From: Ochromonadaceae sp. CCMP2298
Taxonomy: Eukaryota > Sar > Synurophyceae > Ochromonadales > Ochromonadaceae
DNA length: 17,498 bases
Assembly (NCBI GenBank): GCA_026770595.1
Contig: MU633656.1
Span: 14,921 to 32,418, forward strand
Reading direction: 5' to 3'
Shown here: piece after piece, positions 1 to 10,200 of the stretch
How the letters are laid out: the number at the start of each line of letters is the position of its first letter
Position numbering within the stretch: position 1 is the stretch's first letter
Translations under genes and position numbers: made by a program
The notes under the pieces: generated by a model
Seen by the model: the letters and a program-made list of their open reading frames with translations, nothing else
Told to the model about the DNA's origin: nothing
Databases searched by the model: none

Positions 1-88
<88 letters not shown>
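1..88. repeat. (CT)44 microsatellite
   Basis: This is an uninterrupted CT dinucleotide run from the first base to position 88, followed by a degenerate CT-rich tail and a CCCTGCAG acceptor ending at 142. It therefore lies in an intron of gene 1 whose 5' end is outside the window, and it extends that intron's pyrimidine tract. The true length may be longer, since it touches the window edge. Confidence 0.97.
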
Positions 89-94
<6 letters not shown>

Positions 95-142
95 CTCTCT
101 TTCTCTGTCTCTGTATCCCCCCCACACACCCTACCCCTGCAG

Positions 143-1078
143 TGTGCAGGGCACGCAGCCGAAGAAGCGGCGATCTTCCGTGATGCCAAGAACGGCTTCC
201 AACTCACTGTGCCTGAGGGGTTTGTGACCCTGCCTCCCCGCAAGGTCTCTCAGGGCGAGGTGTCTGTGGGGATGCCGGAGGACACGCTCTTCCTCTCTCA
301 GAACTTCGCCTTGGGCGGCACCATCTCCGTCACCCGAAGGTTCGCATGCTCCACTGACCCTACACAATAGAGTATGAACCCTATGTGATAACCCTCACCC
401 TCACCCTCACCCTCACCCTCGCCCGCAGCAATACGCAGCGTCTTCTGGCAGACTTCGGCATCCCATGGGCCAGCTCCCGCGCCATCCGATCCATAGGGGA
501 TGTGGGGAACGCAGGTACTGCTCATGTATATTCAAGCCTATTCCTTATCCCTCCCCTAACCCCGACCCTGACTTCGGATCTGACCCTGACTTGGGCGACG
601 CAGATCTGATCGCCCAGCTGCTGCTGCTGCAGAGACAAGGGGCGTTTGGGTCGGAGTGGTTCAAGACGACTCTGAAGACGGACTCCAACATTCAGTCCAA
701 CCTGGACAACAACATCAGCGACATGAAGAGGGCCTCACTGGGAGACGCACAAGTAGACTTCGCCTTCTCCACGCCGCTGTCAGGCAAAACACGATTCACT
801 GCCGCGAGAACAGTGTACCAGCCCTCCTCCATAGGGACTGCGATAGGTACCTAATAACCCTCCCCCCTCTCTACACTGCACACCTGATAACCCCCTCTCT
901 GCACTGCACACTTATTGTACAACCCCCCTCTGTGCCCCAAGGAAACCCGCCGTCAAACCTGCTGACCGCTTGGATCTCCGTCGTCATCCCCAGCAGCTCT
1001 CCTGCCACTGCCACACCCAGCGAGGCCTTCGAGGCTCTGTCTCTCGCCACCCTGTCCTCCTTCGCCCTCCTCGAATAA
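143..1078 (+). CDS. PsbP-like (putative thylakoid-lumen) protein, 3' part, four exons
   Basis: I join exons 143-339, 429-514, 604-846 and 942-1078, which stay in frame for 220 residues to a TAA stop. The 5' end lies outside the window. Introns are 340-428, 515-603 and 847-941, all GT-AG. The protein begins near EEAAIFRDAKNGFQLTVPEGF, which fits the opening strand of PsbP-like domains (a polar stretch, then NGF..xVPEGF). Later pieces also fit the algal PsbP-like pattern as I remember it: ISVTRS, then an AFSTPL strand, then a WISVVIP strand and a closing helix EALSLATLSSFALLE. PsbP-family proteins act in the thylakoid lumen on photosystem II or its assembly. A targeting peptide would lie upstream and cannot be seen. 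The family call rests on pattern memory only. Donors are weak (GTTCGC, GTACTG, GTACCT), but phases 2, 1 and 1 all join cleanly. The gene converges on gene 2. Confidence 0.55.
392..420 (+). repeat. (CCCTCA)n telomere-variant-like tract in intron
   Basis: Nearly five copies of CCCTCA end just before the acceptor CCCGCAG at 428. The tract is the polypyrimidine region of gene 1's first visible intron and is one of several CCCTAA/CCCTCA-type tracts in introns of this window. Confidence 0.9.
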
Positions 1079-1079
1079 A
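1074..1079 (+). promoter_or_regulatory. AATAAA poly(A)-signal-like hexamer overlapping the stop codon
   Basis: The stop TAA at 1076-1078 lies inside AATAAA. Whether this hexamer is used is unknown. If it is, the 3' UTR would be only a few tens of bases long. Confidence 0.3.
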
Positions 1080-1504
1080 CAGGCAGATGCATTTGTGTAC
1101 ATCGCTCATACTTACTGTAAGATATTAAGATATTAAACTGTTACACTGTTACACAGGGTGGTTAGCAGTAATCAATTAATGGCTGCAGGCATCAGTCGGT
1201 GCATCCGAGTATGGCCTAGCGGTCCTATTCCCAGCGAGCAGCATGTGCAGCAGGGGGCACGGGGGACAGCAAGGGTTAGGAGAGGAGGACGAGATGGTGA
1301 CCCAGAGGAGACAGAGGAGGCAGCGGAGTTCTTTCTGCGCCAACTGCGGCATTCAATATCAATCACAACTGTTTTTTACTATGGAAATTTATCACTATGA
1401 CGAGTAGGGGCGTGGACAGCGCGGCAGCAGCGGCGGTCTGCCAGCTGCGTCGGCCCTGATTCTAGTTGCTACTGCCGCCGCTGCTGCTTCTATTGTGGGC
1501 GGCG
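1079..1504. other. Intergenic region between convergent genes 1 and 2
   Basis: I see no supported gene in this stretch. It must hold the 3' ends of both neighbours. Near 1120-1155 there are two small tandem duplications, GATATTAA x2 and ACTGTTAC x2. The short open frames here have no recognisable domain and are treated as chance. Confidence 0.6.
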
Positions 1505-4500
1505 CTACTGGTGCCGTCGCTTCTTGGCGCTGCTGCTGGGGAGGTTGCGTGTGTCTCGCTGCGCAGTCTCGCCCAGGTGCCGCAGAGAGCAGTCGGGGGC
1601 ATTATTGGTACGCGCACGGCTGCGGGAGGCAGAGGCAGAGGCAGAGGCAGATGCAGAGGCGGAGGTAGAGGCAGCAGAGGCAGAGGCAGGTTGGCTGCGT
1701 TGCTGCTGCGACTGTGACTGCTGCAGCCGCGAGGGCTGCGGCGTGGACTGCGCCTGCTTGCGCTTCTCCGAGGAGGGGGGCGAGGGCACCTCGTTGCGGG
1801 TGGAGGTGGGTGTTCTGCCTCGGGGCTTGCATTTGAATTTGCTCGTCGATGTGCCGACAGCCGCACTACTGCCAGACTTGGTGCTGCTGGCCTTGCTACC
1901 ACTCACAGATCGGCTCGATGCGTCTTCATCTTCCTCCTCCTCCTCCTCTTCTACCTCTTCTTCTGCCTCTTCTGCCGCCTCTGCATCTTCCTCCTCTTCT
2001 TCTTCCTCCTCTTCCTCCTCCTCATCTTCGTCCTCCTCGTCTTCGCTGTCGCTGTCAGTCACCACTCGACGACCTCGCTTCCTGCCAGCGTTGACAGGTG
2101 CTGTGGCCTGCTGTCCTGCTGCCCTGCCCGACCTTCTGCTGCTGCCGCCAGACCCAGACACGGCCCCATCCCCACCATCCCCACTGTCCCCACTGTCGAG
2201 AGTGGCAGCAGCAGAAGCAGCACCTGCAGCGTCTTGTGCATCCTCCGGCTCCGATAAGTCATCTGCATCCTCGCAGCTGCTCAGAGCACTGCTGTCGCTA
2301 TCGCTGTCGCTGTCTCTGTTGCCTGCTTTGCCCCCCCCGCTCTCGCCTTCTTGCCCCTGCTCCCCTCCGCCCCCCACCTGCCCCACATCCGCGCGCCCGA
2401 TGCGGAATACTATCTGCTGCAGACGCAGGGCCTTCAGACTAGTCTGCACCCGCTCCCGCTCCTTCGCAGGCGCCCCGCTACTGCCGCTGCTGCTGCCGCT
2501 GTCCGGCTGCCTAATGCTATCGAGTGCAGCACTACTGCTGCCGCCGCCCCTCACCTTTCCATCGGCATCCTTCTTCAGGAACTTGCCTCGGCGGTCCCTG
2601 CCTTGCTCCTGCCCCTCCTGCGCCTGCTGTAGCTGCTGCTGGTGGTGGCGCGCAGCGAAGGAGAACGAGGAGGACGGCGAGAGGGGCGCCACTGAGAAGG
2701 CGAAGGTGCCTGCGGGCGCCTCTCCGTCCCGGCCCGAGCCCACCCCCTGGGGGTCCAGCTCCTGCTGCAGGCCCGTCAGCAGCTGCTCCAGCTGCTCTCC
2801 AGAGAGCCTCACCATATCGCGCTTCAAACGCTCCCTACGCCGCACTCGGTCTGTGATGAGGCGCGCCCGGTCCAGCGAGCGCCGCACTAGCAGCAGCTGC
2901 GCGTGCGCCTCGCGCAGAGAGCCCGGGCAGTAGTCGCTGGGCACGGGCAGCGCGGTGTTGCTTGCGCGCTTCCACAGGTCCATGATGTATGCGTGGTACG
3001 CGCGCACTAGCGAGGTGCTCTTGCCGCTGCGCTTCTCCACCCAGTGCGCGTACACGGCACTGCACAGCAGCCTCTCCCCTGCAGTCAGAGGGGGCAGCGG
3101 CGGGGGCGGGGGCGCCATGGGCAGTGCTGGGGCCTCGACAATACTCTGCGGCTGCTCGTCCTGCTCCTGCCCCTGCTCCTGCTCCTGCTGCAGTTGTAGG
3201 TGCTGCTGCTGCTCGAGGTACTCCTGCTGCTCCTTCAGGTGCTTCGTGGACGGTCGGCCCACTTTCTTCTTCAGGGGCGCGCCCGAGTCTAAGCCCGCCA
3301 CCGCTCCTGCACCTATCACGGACCCTACTGGTGGCGGCGTGGGCAAGACGTCGTTGCTGAAGGCGTGCAGCACGGAGCGCAGCAGCTGCAGCGCGTGCTC
3401 CTCTGGCAGCAGTGCCTCTATCTGCGCTGACGTGAACTTCTCCGTCCCCTGCTCCTGCGACCGCTCGTCCGCCGCCCCCTCGTCCACCTTCCCCTTGACC
3501 TCCTGCACCTTTACCTCCGGCACCTGCGGCACGCGCTTCCTAGACAATGCCTCCTGATCTGCCTTCTGCTGCTGCTGCTCCACTTCCTGCTGTAGCTGTT
3601 GCTCGCGCTTCTTGTGCAGGGGCGGGCGACCCACAGGCTTCCTGGGCGGCAGCAGGGCCACTGGCAGGGGCGGGGCCGCTCCCCAGGATGCACCCAGCTC
3701 CTGCAGGCTGCTGCTGCTGGGGCAGCTCGCCACTGCTAGACCCGCTATGTCGACTGCGGCCCTGCGCTGCTGCCGCTGCTGCTGTCTGCACAGCTTCTGC
3801 AGGGGCTTGTAGGTGTGCGAGCAGGAGCCTGCCTGCCTGCCGGCTGTGGAGGGAGGGGCGGAGGGAGCTGCTGTCCCTCTGCTAGATTTGCTCCTGGCCC
3901 CCTTGCCACCACTACCGCTGCTGCTGGACCCGCCTTTGCCCCGCTGCTCCGTCCCCAAAGCCGGCTCCTCTGATTCGCTGCTATTGCCGCCCTCGTCCAG
4001 CCGCTGCAGGAAGCGCTTCACGAGGGAGTAGGAGCCACCCGCTCTATGCAGAGTGCCCCCCAGTACACCCGCCGCACGACTGATGTCCGCCTCGACCCCC
4101 TCCCCCTCCCCCTCCTCCACCTCCCCCTCCTCCGCCTTCACCCTCGCCCTGCCCGCTGACTCGTCCGGCTTTCCCTCTGCGCCCACAGCCTCGTCCTCCC
4201 TGAACTGGAACTGCTTGCTCTCTGCGCGGAAGAGGCGAGCCATCTCGAACTCCCTTTCCAGCCTGGCCACCATCAGCTCGAAGCAGCGCAGCCGCAACTG
4301 CAGAGCGCCACCGCCACTGCCCGCACCGCCAGAGTGGGGCTGCTTCTTGCTCATCTTGTCGAGCTTCTGCTGCAGCTGCTGCACCAGTGCCTCGTCGTCG
4401 CTGTCTGCGTCGTAGTCCACGTAGGCGGAGCTGTTGCAGGCGCCGCGCAGGGTCAGCAGGAAGCCACTCGCCTCGGGCCCAGCCACCCCCAGCAGCGTGT

Positions 4501-6232
4501 CCACCACAGCGGGGCAGTGGTCGTAGTCCCCCTGCCTGCGCACCGCCTGCCTCTGCTCCATCAGTTCCCTCGTCACCACCGCCACCGCCCCAGCCCCCAC
4601 AGCTCCATCCACCCCGTCTGCGCCAGTGCGAGTGCCGCCACTTCCCACAGCAGTGGCATCTCTGCCCTTCGCCTGCTTGACTGCTGCACCGCTGGCTGAG
4701 TTCTCTCGCCCGCTGCTGAGCACCGTGGCTGCGATGAGCGGGTAGACTGCTGCCTCGGCCACCTCCGGCACCTGCACCTCCGCCGCAGCCGCCACGCCCG
4801 CCCCCACCTCTCCTGTCTGCCCCGATAGAGCCATGATCTCTGAGTACTGCTGCTGGAACTGCGACTGCGGGGAGAGAGCGCTTAGCGTCACCCTGGAGGA
4901 GATGCCCAGCAGCGCCTCCTTCGTGGGGGGAACCAGAGTCAACGCCGCCTTGCCGTTGCCCACCACGCCCGCCTTATCCCCGCTGCTGCTACTGCTGCTG
5001 CTTGCCACAACAGCTCCGGGGCCGAAGTCCCAGCCCCCCATGCCTCCCGCGCCGTGTCCGAAGAAGTCCCCCTCGTGGTCCGACCCGTTCTGCGCAGACG
5101 TGTCTTCCGCCATCGCCAGCAGGAACTCATCCCACTCAGCCTCCCCCCGCAGATCCAGAGCCTCCATGTCCCTCAGCTCATCACCAGGCAGCAGCACCAC
5201 CAGCCCCTTGTTGCTGTCGATAGCCTTGCTGCGGCGAGAGCGGCGCTGCCCGGAGGAGAGGAAGGGCCCCAGCAGACCCAGACCTCCGCCCAGACCCTGG
5301 CCGCCCCCGCCCCCCGACCCCCTACTGCTGGCGCGCACCTCGTCAGGGTTGTTGGGAGGCCTGCCCCTACCCCGACTGCCTGCAGGCCTGCCTGCGCCCT
5401 TCTTGGCTTCGTTGCCTCGAGCCCCCTCGCCCTCCACCGCCTCGTCTGCTGTGGCCGACCCAGAGGCCAGCATAGAAGTCCGCCCCTCCACACCCTGCCG
5501 CTTTGCCCCGCTCTCCCTATCTGAGATGCTGTAGTCGCTGCCGCTGCCACTGTCAGACCCACTGCCATCCCCGCTATCGCTGTTGTGCTCGTCCTGCTTG
5601 TGCCCATTGCTGCCGTTTCCGGCTCCGTTCCCCTGCCGCTGCGCTGTCTGCTTCGGCTGCTTCGGGACCAGGTTCTTCTTCAGGGGGGGGCGGCCCCTCT
5701 TCCTGGGTGCCTCTGCTGCGGCGGATGGGTCTCCATCGCCATCGCCCATCGGCCGCTTCTGCGATCGAGGGGTGCAAGAGAATGGACACGATACATGGCA
5801 GACAGGAAGGCAGGAAGACAGGAGGCAGGTGGGGGGTGGGAGGGAGACAGGTGGAATAGTAGACGAGGTGAGAAGGCATAGAATAGCGTATGTGGTGCTC
5901 TAGCAAGAGTTGGAATGAAGTGATGCGGGGTGCCAGTGGCAGGGCAGAGGGGCAGAGGGGCAGAGGGGCGGGGCGTGCTCACCTTCGCATTGGGCCCCAT
6001 TGCGCGAGAAGGGTGGCCTTGCTCGTCAGTCGGACCGTTCCCAAAGAAGATGTGGAACACCTGTATACAGAACACAGAGCGGGGGCAGAGTCAGAGTGGG
6101 GGAAGCGCAAACAATGCATGCATGCATGCAGGCAGGCAGGCAGGCAGAGAGCGATTAGGTGAGGCAGGGGGATAGACAGCTGCAGGGTCGCCGAAGCAGG
6201 CCCAAGGAGGAGCTACGTACTTTATTCAGCAT
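1505..6232 (-). CDS. AT-hook protein with a split EPL (Enhancer of Polycomb-like) region; putative MYST/NuA4-type acetyltransferase scaffold
   Basis: The main exon 1505-5758 is one open frame. Two short upstream exons join it in phase 0: 5983-6060 (26 codons) and 6221-6232 (ATG plus three codons). The result is 1447 residues starting MLNKVFHIFFGNG. AT-hooks (core GRP) lie near residues 49-58, 159-167, 736-747 and 860-872; the last two are followed by Gln/Glu-rich coiled-coil stretches. Residues about 476-528 (YVDYDADSDDE... then CFELMVARLERE) and about 930-1010 (VYAHWVEKR... LVRRSLDRARLITDRVRRRE) match the order and spacing of EPL1/JADE/BRPF conserved blocks: acidic DYDxDSDDE, FELMxxRLE, VYxxWxxKR, then a basic VRRxLxRAR...RREKLKR helix. 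Known EPL proteins scaffold MYST histone acetyltransferases. No PHD finger is visible. A Glu-rich run near 1265-1315 and a C-terminal KKRRHQ basic end suggest a nuclear chromatin protein. An alternative start is the ATG at 5749. The function is inferred. Confidence 0.72.
1915..2055 (-). repeat. Glu/Asp-rich low-complexity coding tract
   Basis: This is a GAG/GAA/GAT/GAC-rich stretch of gene 2 encoding an almost unbroken acidic run preceded by DSDSEDEEDEDEE. Read on the plus strand it is TCC/TCT-rich and creates long spurious poly-Ser frames. Acidic tracts are common in chromatin proteins. Confidence 0.9.
5943..5972. repeat. Short GGCAGAGG tandem repeat in gene 2 intron
   Basis: About three units of GGGGCAGAG or GGCAGAGG lie just downstream (minus sense) of the donor GTGAGC of gene 2's second intron (5759-5982). 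In the transcript this is a C/T-rich tract. Confidence 0.8.
6114..6147. repeat. GCAT / GCAG tetranucleotide repeats in gene 2 intron 1
   Basis: ATGC units pass directly into AGGC units (GCATGCATGCA then GGCAGGCAGGCAG). The repeat sits inside the 160-bp first intron (6061-6220) of gene 2. Confidence 0.85.
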
Positions 6233-7274
6233 AGAGAGGGTCCCAAGTGGGTGCTATGCGCGGAAACCCGGGCTTTGTTTCTCTCTCCCCCGAGTGTGGA
6301 CGGAATCGCGTATGTCCTAGCTGTGCAGCTCTTGACAGCTGACTGGCACCACTGTGCTGCAGTTGCTCAGTTGACGCCCCTCGTGCAGCAGTCGGCGCTG
6401 GGCAGCATCCAGACACGGTCTCACCAAGCCATCGCACGCGATCCAAAGTGCTCAGACGCTGGCACTGGGGGCATTTTTCCTCCTCAGAACAGGAGGGGAG
6501 GACGGACGTCTTCATTTTTGCACAGCAGTTTTGGGTTCGTCCTTTTTTGGCCCGAAAATCCAGCGGATGGGGGAGGAGCGGTTTTCTAATATGGCGCCGT
6601 CATAGTTTCCTTATGCACAAATCACGCCGATTTGAGTGAGACAGAGGAGCCGACGATAAAGGCGATATAGGCAGGTGCCGTACAACCCAAATCTGTCGCC
6701 TCATACCGTGGACTTTTGGATGTACGCTCGGTGCTGTAGTTGGGAACAAATTGAAAATCCCTCAATAGGCAGGAACTCCGAAAGGGGGGGTTTTCCGCTC
6801 AAACATAAAAATCCCGACAAAAAGAGAAACACTGGCCGCAAAGAGACAGTTTCAAAACGGTCTTGGAAAAAAGAAAAACCCTGTCCCGACCGAGGGAACA
6901 AATACAAAGAGACAGTTTCAGCAGCATTTGAGGGATGATGTGTCTTTGGCGTTGATCTTGAACAGTTGGAGCTGAAGGAAGCGAGGACTCCTGGTCTCGG
7001 CACAGCTCTGTTGCAGTTTGAAAGGTCTGTGTAGGTGCTCGGCCCCCACAGAGAGGCCCCGCCAGGACTGTCATGACTGCCTCGGAAGCGGTCCTCCGCC
7101 CAACGCCCCACCAGTCCACCGTCGGGTGAAAGCAGCTCGTGGGGAGGTTGGCAGCAGGGCCAGTGTCGCTCGTTGTCCGACTGAGCCTGCCAGGCTACAA
7201 CCCAAACCGCTTGGTCCAGGGGGAAATCAAAAAGTAGATCCTGCAAACACCCTCGGGTTCACAGCTGATCAGCC
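6233..7274. promoter_or_regulatory. Divergent 5' region shared by genes 2 and 3
   Basis: These 1042 bp separate the proposed ATG of gene 2 (minus) and the ATG of gene 3 (plus), so both promoters and 5' leaders must be here. From about 6520 to 6920 the base composition is more AT/purine-rich than the surroundings. I see no convincing TATA box. A YY1-like ATGGCGCC lies near 6590. A 16-bp direct repeat, CAAAGAGACAGTTTCA, occurs at 6839-6854 and 6905-6920. The short open frames here have no recognisable domain. More 5' exons for either gene cannot be excluded. Confidence 0.5.
6839..6920. repeat. Paired 16-bp direct repeat in the divergent promoter region
   Basis: CAAAGAGACAGTTTCA is found at 6839-6854 and again at 6905-6920, 66 bp start to start. 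The intervening sequence is purine-rich. It could be a duplicated protein-binding site or simple local duplication. Confidence 0.85.
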
Positions 7275-10200
7275 ATGTACCTGCACTCGCACCAGCTCTC
7301 CAAGAGCGCGGACTTCAACCAGCGGGAGCGGGACCCCAAGCTGGGCTCCGGGCAGAACTTGATGTCTCGCACCGTGGGGCGGGAGATGCTGAACGGCGTC
7401 ATGGCGAGGGTGACGATGCGGGACACCACCAGCTCCAAGCTGCAGGTGCTGGGGCCCAGGCAGGCGGCGGCCGTGCACAAGGCCGAGGTCACAGTGCTGC
7501 GCAGGGAGCTGGACCTGTTCCCAGAGGGCCTGCGCGAGCTGGCGCGTACCAACATGGTGATGGACCAGAACATCCGGCAGAAGGACCTGCAGGACGTGCA
7601 GTGCAGCATGCTGGGCAGGCTGGAGGCCATCCTCCGAAGGAACATCGTGGAGGCGGGAGGGGACTACCGCAAGTACAAGGTGGGCGGCTACGACGAGGGC
7701 ACCTACGGTAAGCAACAGGGCAGCGAACGTAGAGGCCGAAAGCGGCATATATCAAAGAGAGATGCCGCTTGTCTTACGGATACTGGAAACTTCCCCCCCA
7801 CACTCTCCCCCCCATCCCCCACTCACCCCTTACCCCCTCCCCACCTCCCTCTCCCCACCTCCCTCTCCCCACCTCCCTCTCCCCACCTCCCTCTCCCCTC
7901 TCCCTCAGAGCGCTTCTTCCGCCTGCAGCCTGGTCGCTACATGACGAAGGCGCAGTTGGCCACCGCACTGAGGCGCAGCTTCGGAGACAGCGTGATAAAG
8001 TCGCAGGCCGCCATCAGCCAGCTGTTCGACACCTACGACTTCCGCCGCACCGACCAGATGGACTGGCGTGCCTTCCTCTACATGCTCAGCCTGCTCATGC
8101 AGCCGCACCTCTTCTGCGACTCGCTGCTGCGCTGGGGCTACGCGATCTACTCGTCAGTGGGCAGCCTGGACCTGGACTGCGAGGAGGAGCTGTCTCTCGG
8201 AATGGTCAAAGCCATGCTGTGCGTGCCCGTCATACTCTCCCTACGAAGCGAGGTGCACGCAAACTTCGACAGGGCCTGGCAGGCGCTGTCCTCCTCCGAC
8301 ACGGAGACCATACAGTACGCAGCGCGCAAGCACACCACGGTGACGGCTCGTGCGGGTGACCCTGAGGACCTGAAGATCAGCTACCGCATCTTCAGCAAGA
8401 TCCTCACGCAGACGACCTTCAGCAAGTACATGGCAACCGCAGCAGTCTTCGGACCCAGAGGTATGCAACGATAGTGACCCTGAGGCACATAGATAGAACC
8501 CCGCTGTATCCCCCCCCTCCCCAGTCTCCGCTCCCGCTCCCTCACCTTCTCCCACTCTTCCCCTGCCCTTTCTCCTGCCATTACTCATGCACTTCCCCCC
8601 TTTCCTCTGTCCCTGCTTGCGCAGACCAGCGTGCGTGGACGTGTCGGCTGGAGGAGCAGTACTACCACCCCCGAGTGCTGAGGGTGCTGAAGGAGCTGCG
8701 CAGAGAGGAGCGCAGCAGCGCAGAGGCGGAGAAATTCGTGTCTAGGAGAGCGTACCGCACCAAGGACCTGGTAGTGCTGCGCTGGGTGCGCTTCATGCGA
8801 CGACGCAACTTCGTGCGCTACGTGCTGATCGGCGGGGAGGTGCGGTCTCAGATCAGCGCCTACTCCATGTGCTTCGACCACTGGCGCCGCGTGACCCTGG
8901 AGGAGCAGAGCAGACAGCTGCTGCAGTGTGTGGCCAGGGGATACATCGCGCGCACTCGCAGGCGCTTCATCATGCGCATCCAGAAGAAGGCCGTTAAAAT
9001 CCAGTCGCAGACGCGCAAGCTGTTCGCCCAGCAGAAGCACCGGCAGGTAGTGCAGCGCATCCACTGGGGGGCCACCACCATCCAGAGAATGGTCAGGGGC
9101 ATCGCGGCCCGCAAGCGCGTGTGCAGCATCGTGGAGGCGCAGTACGACAGGGAGGCGCGGCTGCTGGCAAAAAAGAAGCGCGTGTGGCACTACTGGAGAC
9201 ACGCCATGGCGCTGATCGGCATCCAGATATACTGCCGCAGATACATCAAGCGGGTGCGCGTTACTCTGGCGGAGGAGCAGCGTGAGCGCATCGAGGCCAT
9301 GGAGCAGGCCATGCAGCAGGAGGCGGAGCGCAACCGCATCAAGGAGGAGGTCTTCAAGGCGCAGCTCAGCGAGTGGTACGTGCAGCGCAAGGACAGACAC
9401 GACCTGGACACGCTGCACGAGCTGCAGACCGCGGAACAGCAGAAGGCCATCCTCATGCGCAGGGGGCAGATCGCCGCCCTCAGCAAGGAGCAGAACCAGA
9501 AGGCGAAGGACGAGAAGCTGGTGCGGGTGGAGGAGGAGCAAACGGTCATCTGGCGCACCAAGTGGGAGGCTACGATCATCAAGAGGGTGGCGGACAGGGA
9601 GCTGCGCATCCGACGCGTGCTGCTGCAGCCGGAGACCCCTGACGACGTGCGACTCAGGCAGGACCTGCAGAAGCGCATCAAGCTGCAGATCAAGGACGTG
9701 CTGCGGCGCGCCGACAAGATGAAGATTCCTATGGAGATCCCGCAGGCCATGGAGGAGAGCACCAGGGAGGTGGTGGAGACGGAGCTGCAGACGGAGCGCA
9801 AGGCAGTGGAGGGAGAGATGGCTGCGGAGGCGGCGCGACTTGGTGAGATGCACAACAGCAATCCCTCCCCACCTCCTTCTCCTCTTCTTCCTCGTTCTCC
9901 GTTGTTGTCCTCTTCTCTACCTCGTCCATGCACTCACCCCAGCATTCTTAATTCTCTTTCTCCCTCTCTCCCTCTCTCTGACACGGTCAACAACCCCCTC
10001 CCAGAGCGCGAGAAGAAGGAGAAGGAGCGCCAGCAGAAGGGGACCCAGGAGCAGGGCCGGCTGCGGCGACGAAAGTGGGCCGTGGTGACGATGCAGGGGT
10101 ACATGCGCACATTCCTGGCACGCAGACTGCTGCGGCAGCGCGCCTACAAGCGATTCCAGAAGCACTTCGACCCCTCCAGCCACGAGTACTTTTACGAAGA

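Noticed and set aside
1524-2933. 469-residue plus-strand frame opposite gene 2
   Set aside because: Its translation is low-complexity Ser/Leu/Arg/Pro, mirroring the Glu-rich and Gln-rich codons of gene 2, whose AT-hooks and EPL-like blocks support the minus strand.
4833-5534. 233-residue plus-strand frame opposite gene 2
   Set aside because: It is Pro/Ser-rich with no domain, and fully antisense to the N-terminal part of gene 2.
8585-9853. 422-residue minus-strand frame opposite the IQ region of gene 3
   Set aside because: It is a Leu/His-rich shadow of CTG/CAG-rich coding sequence; the plus strand carries clear IQ motifs.
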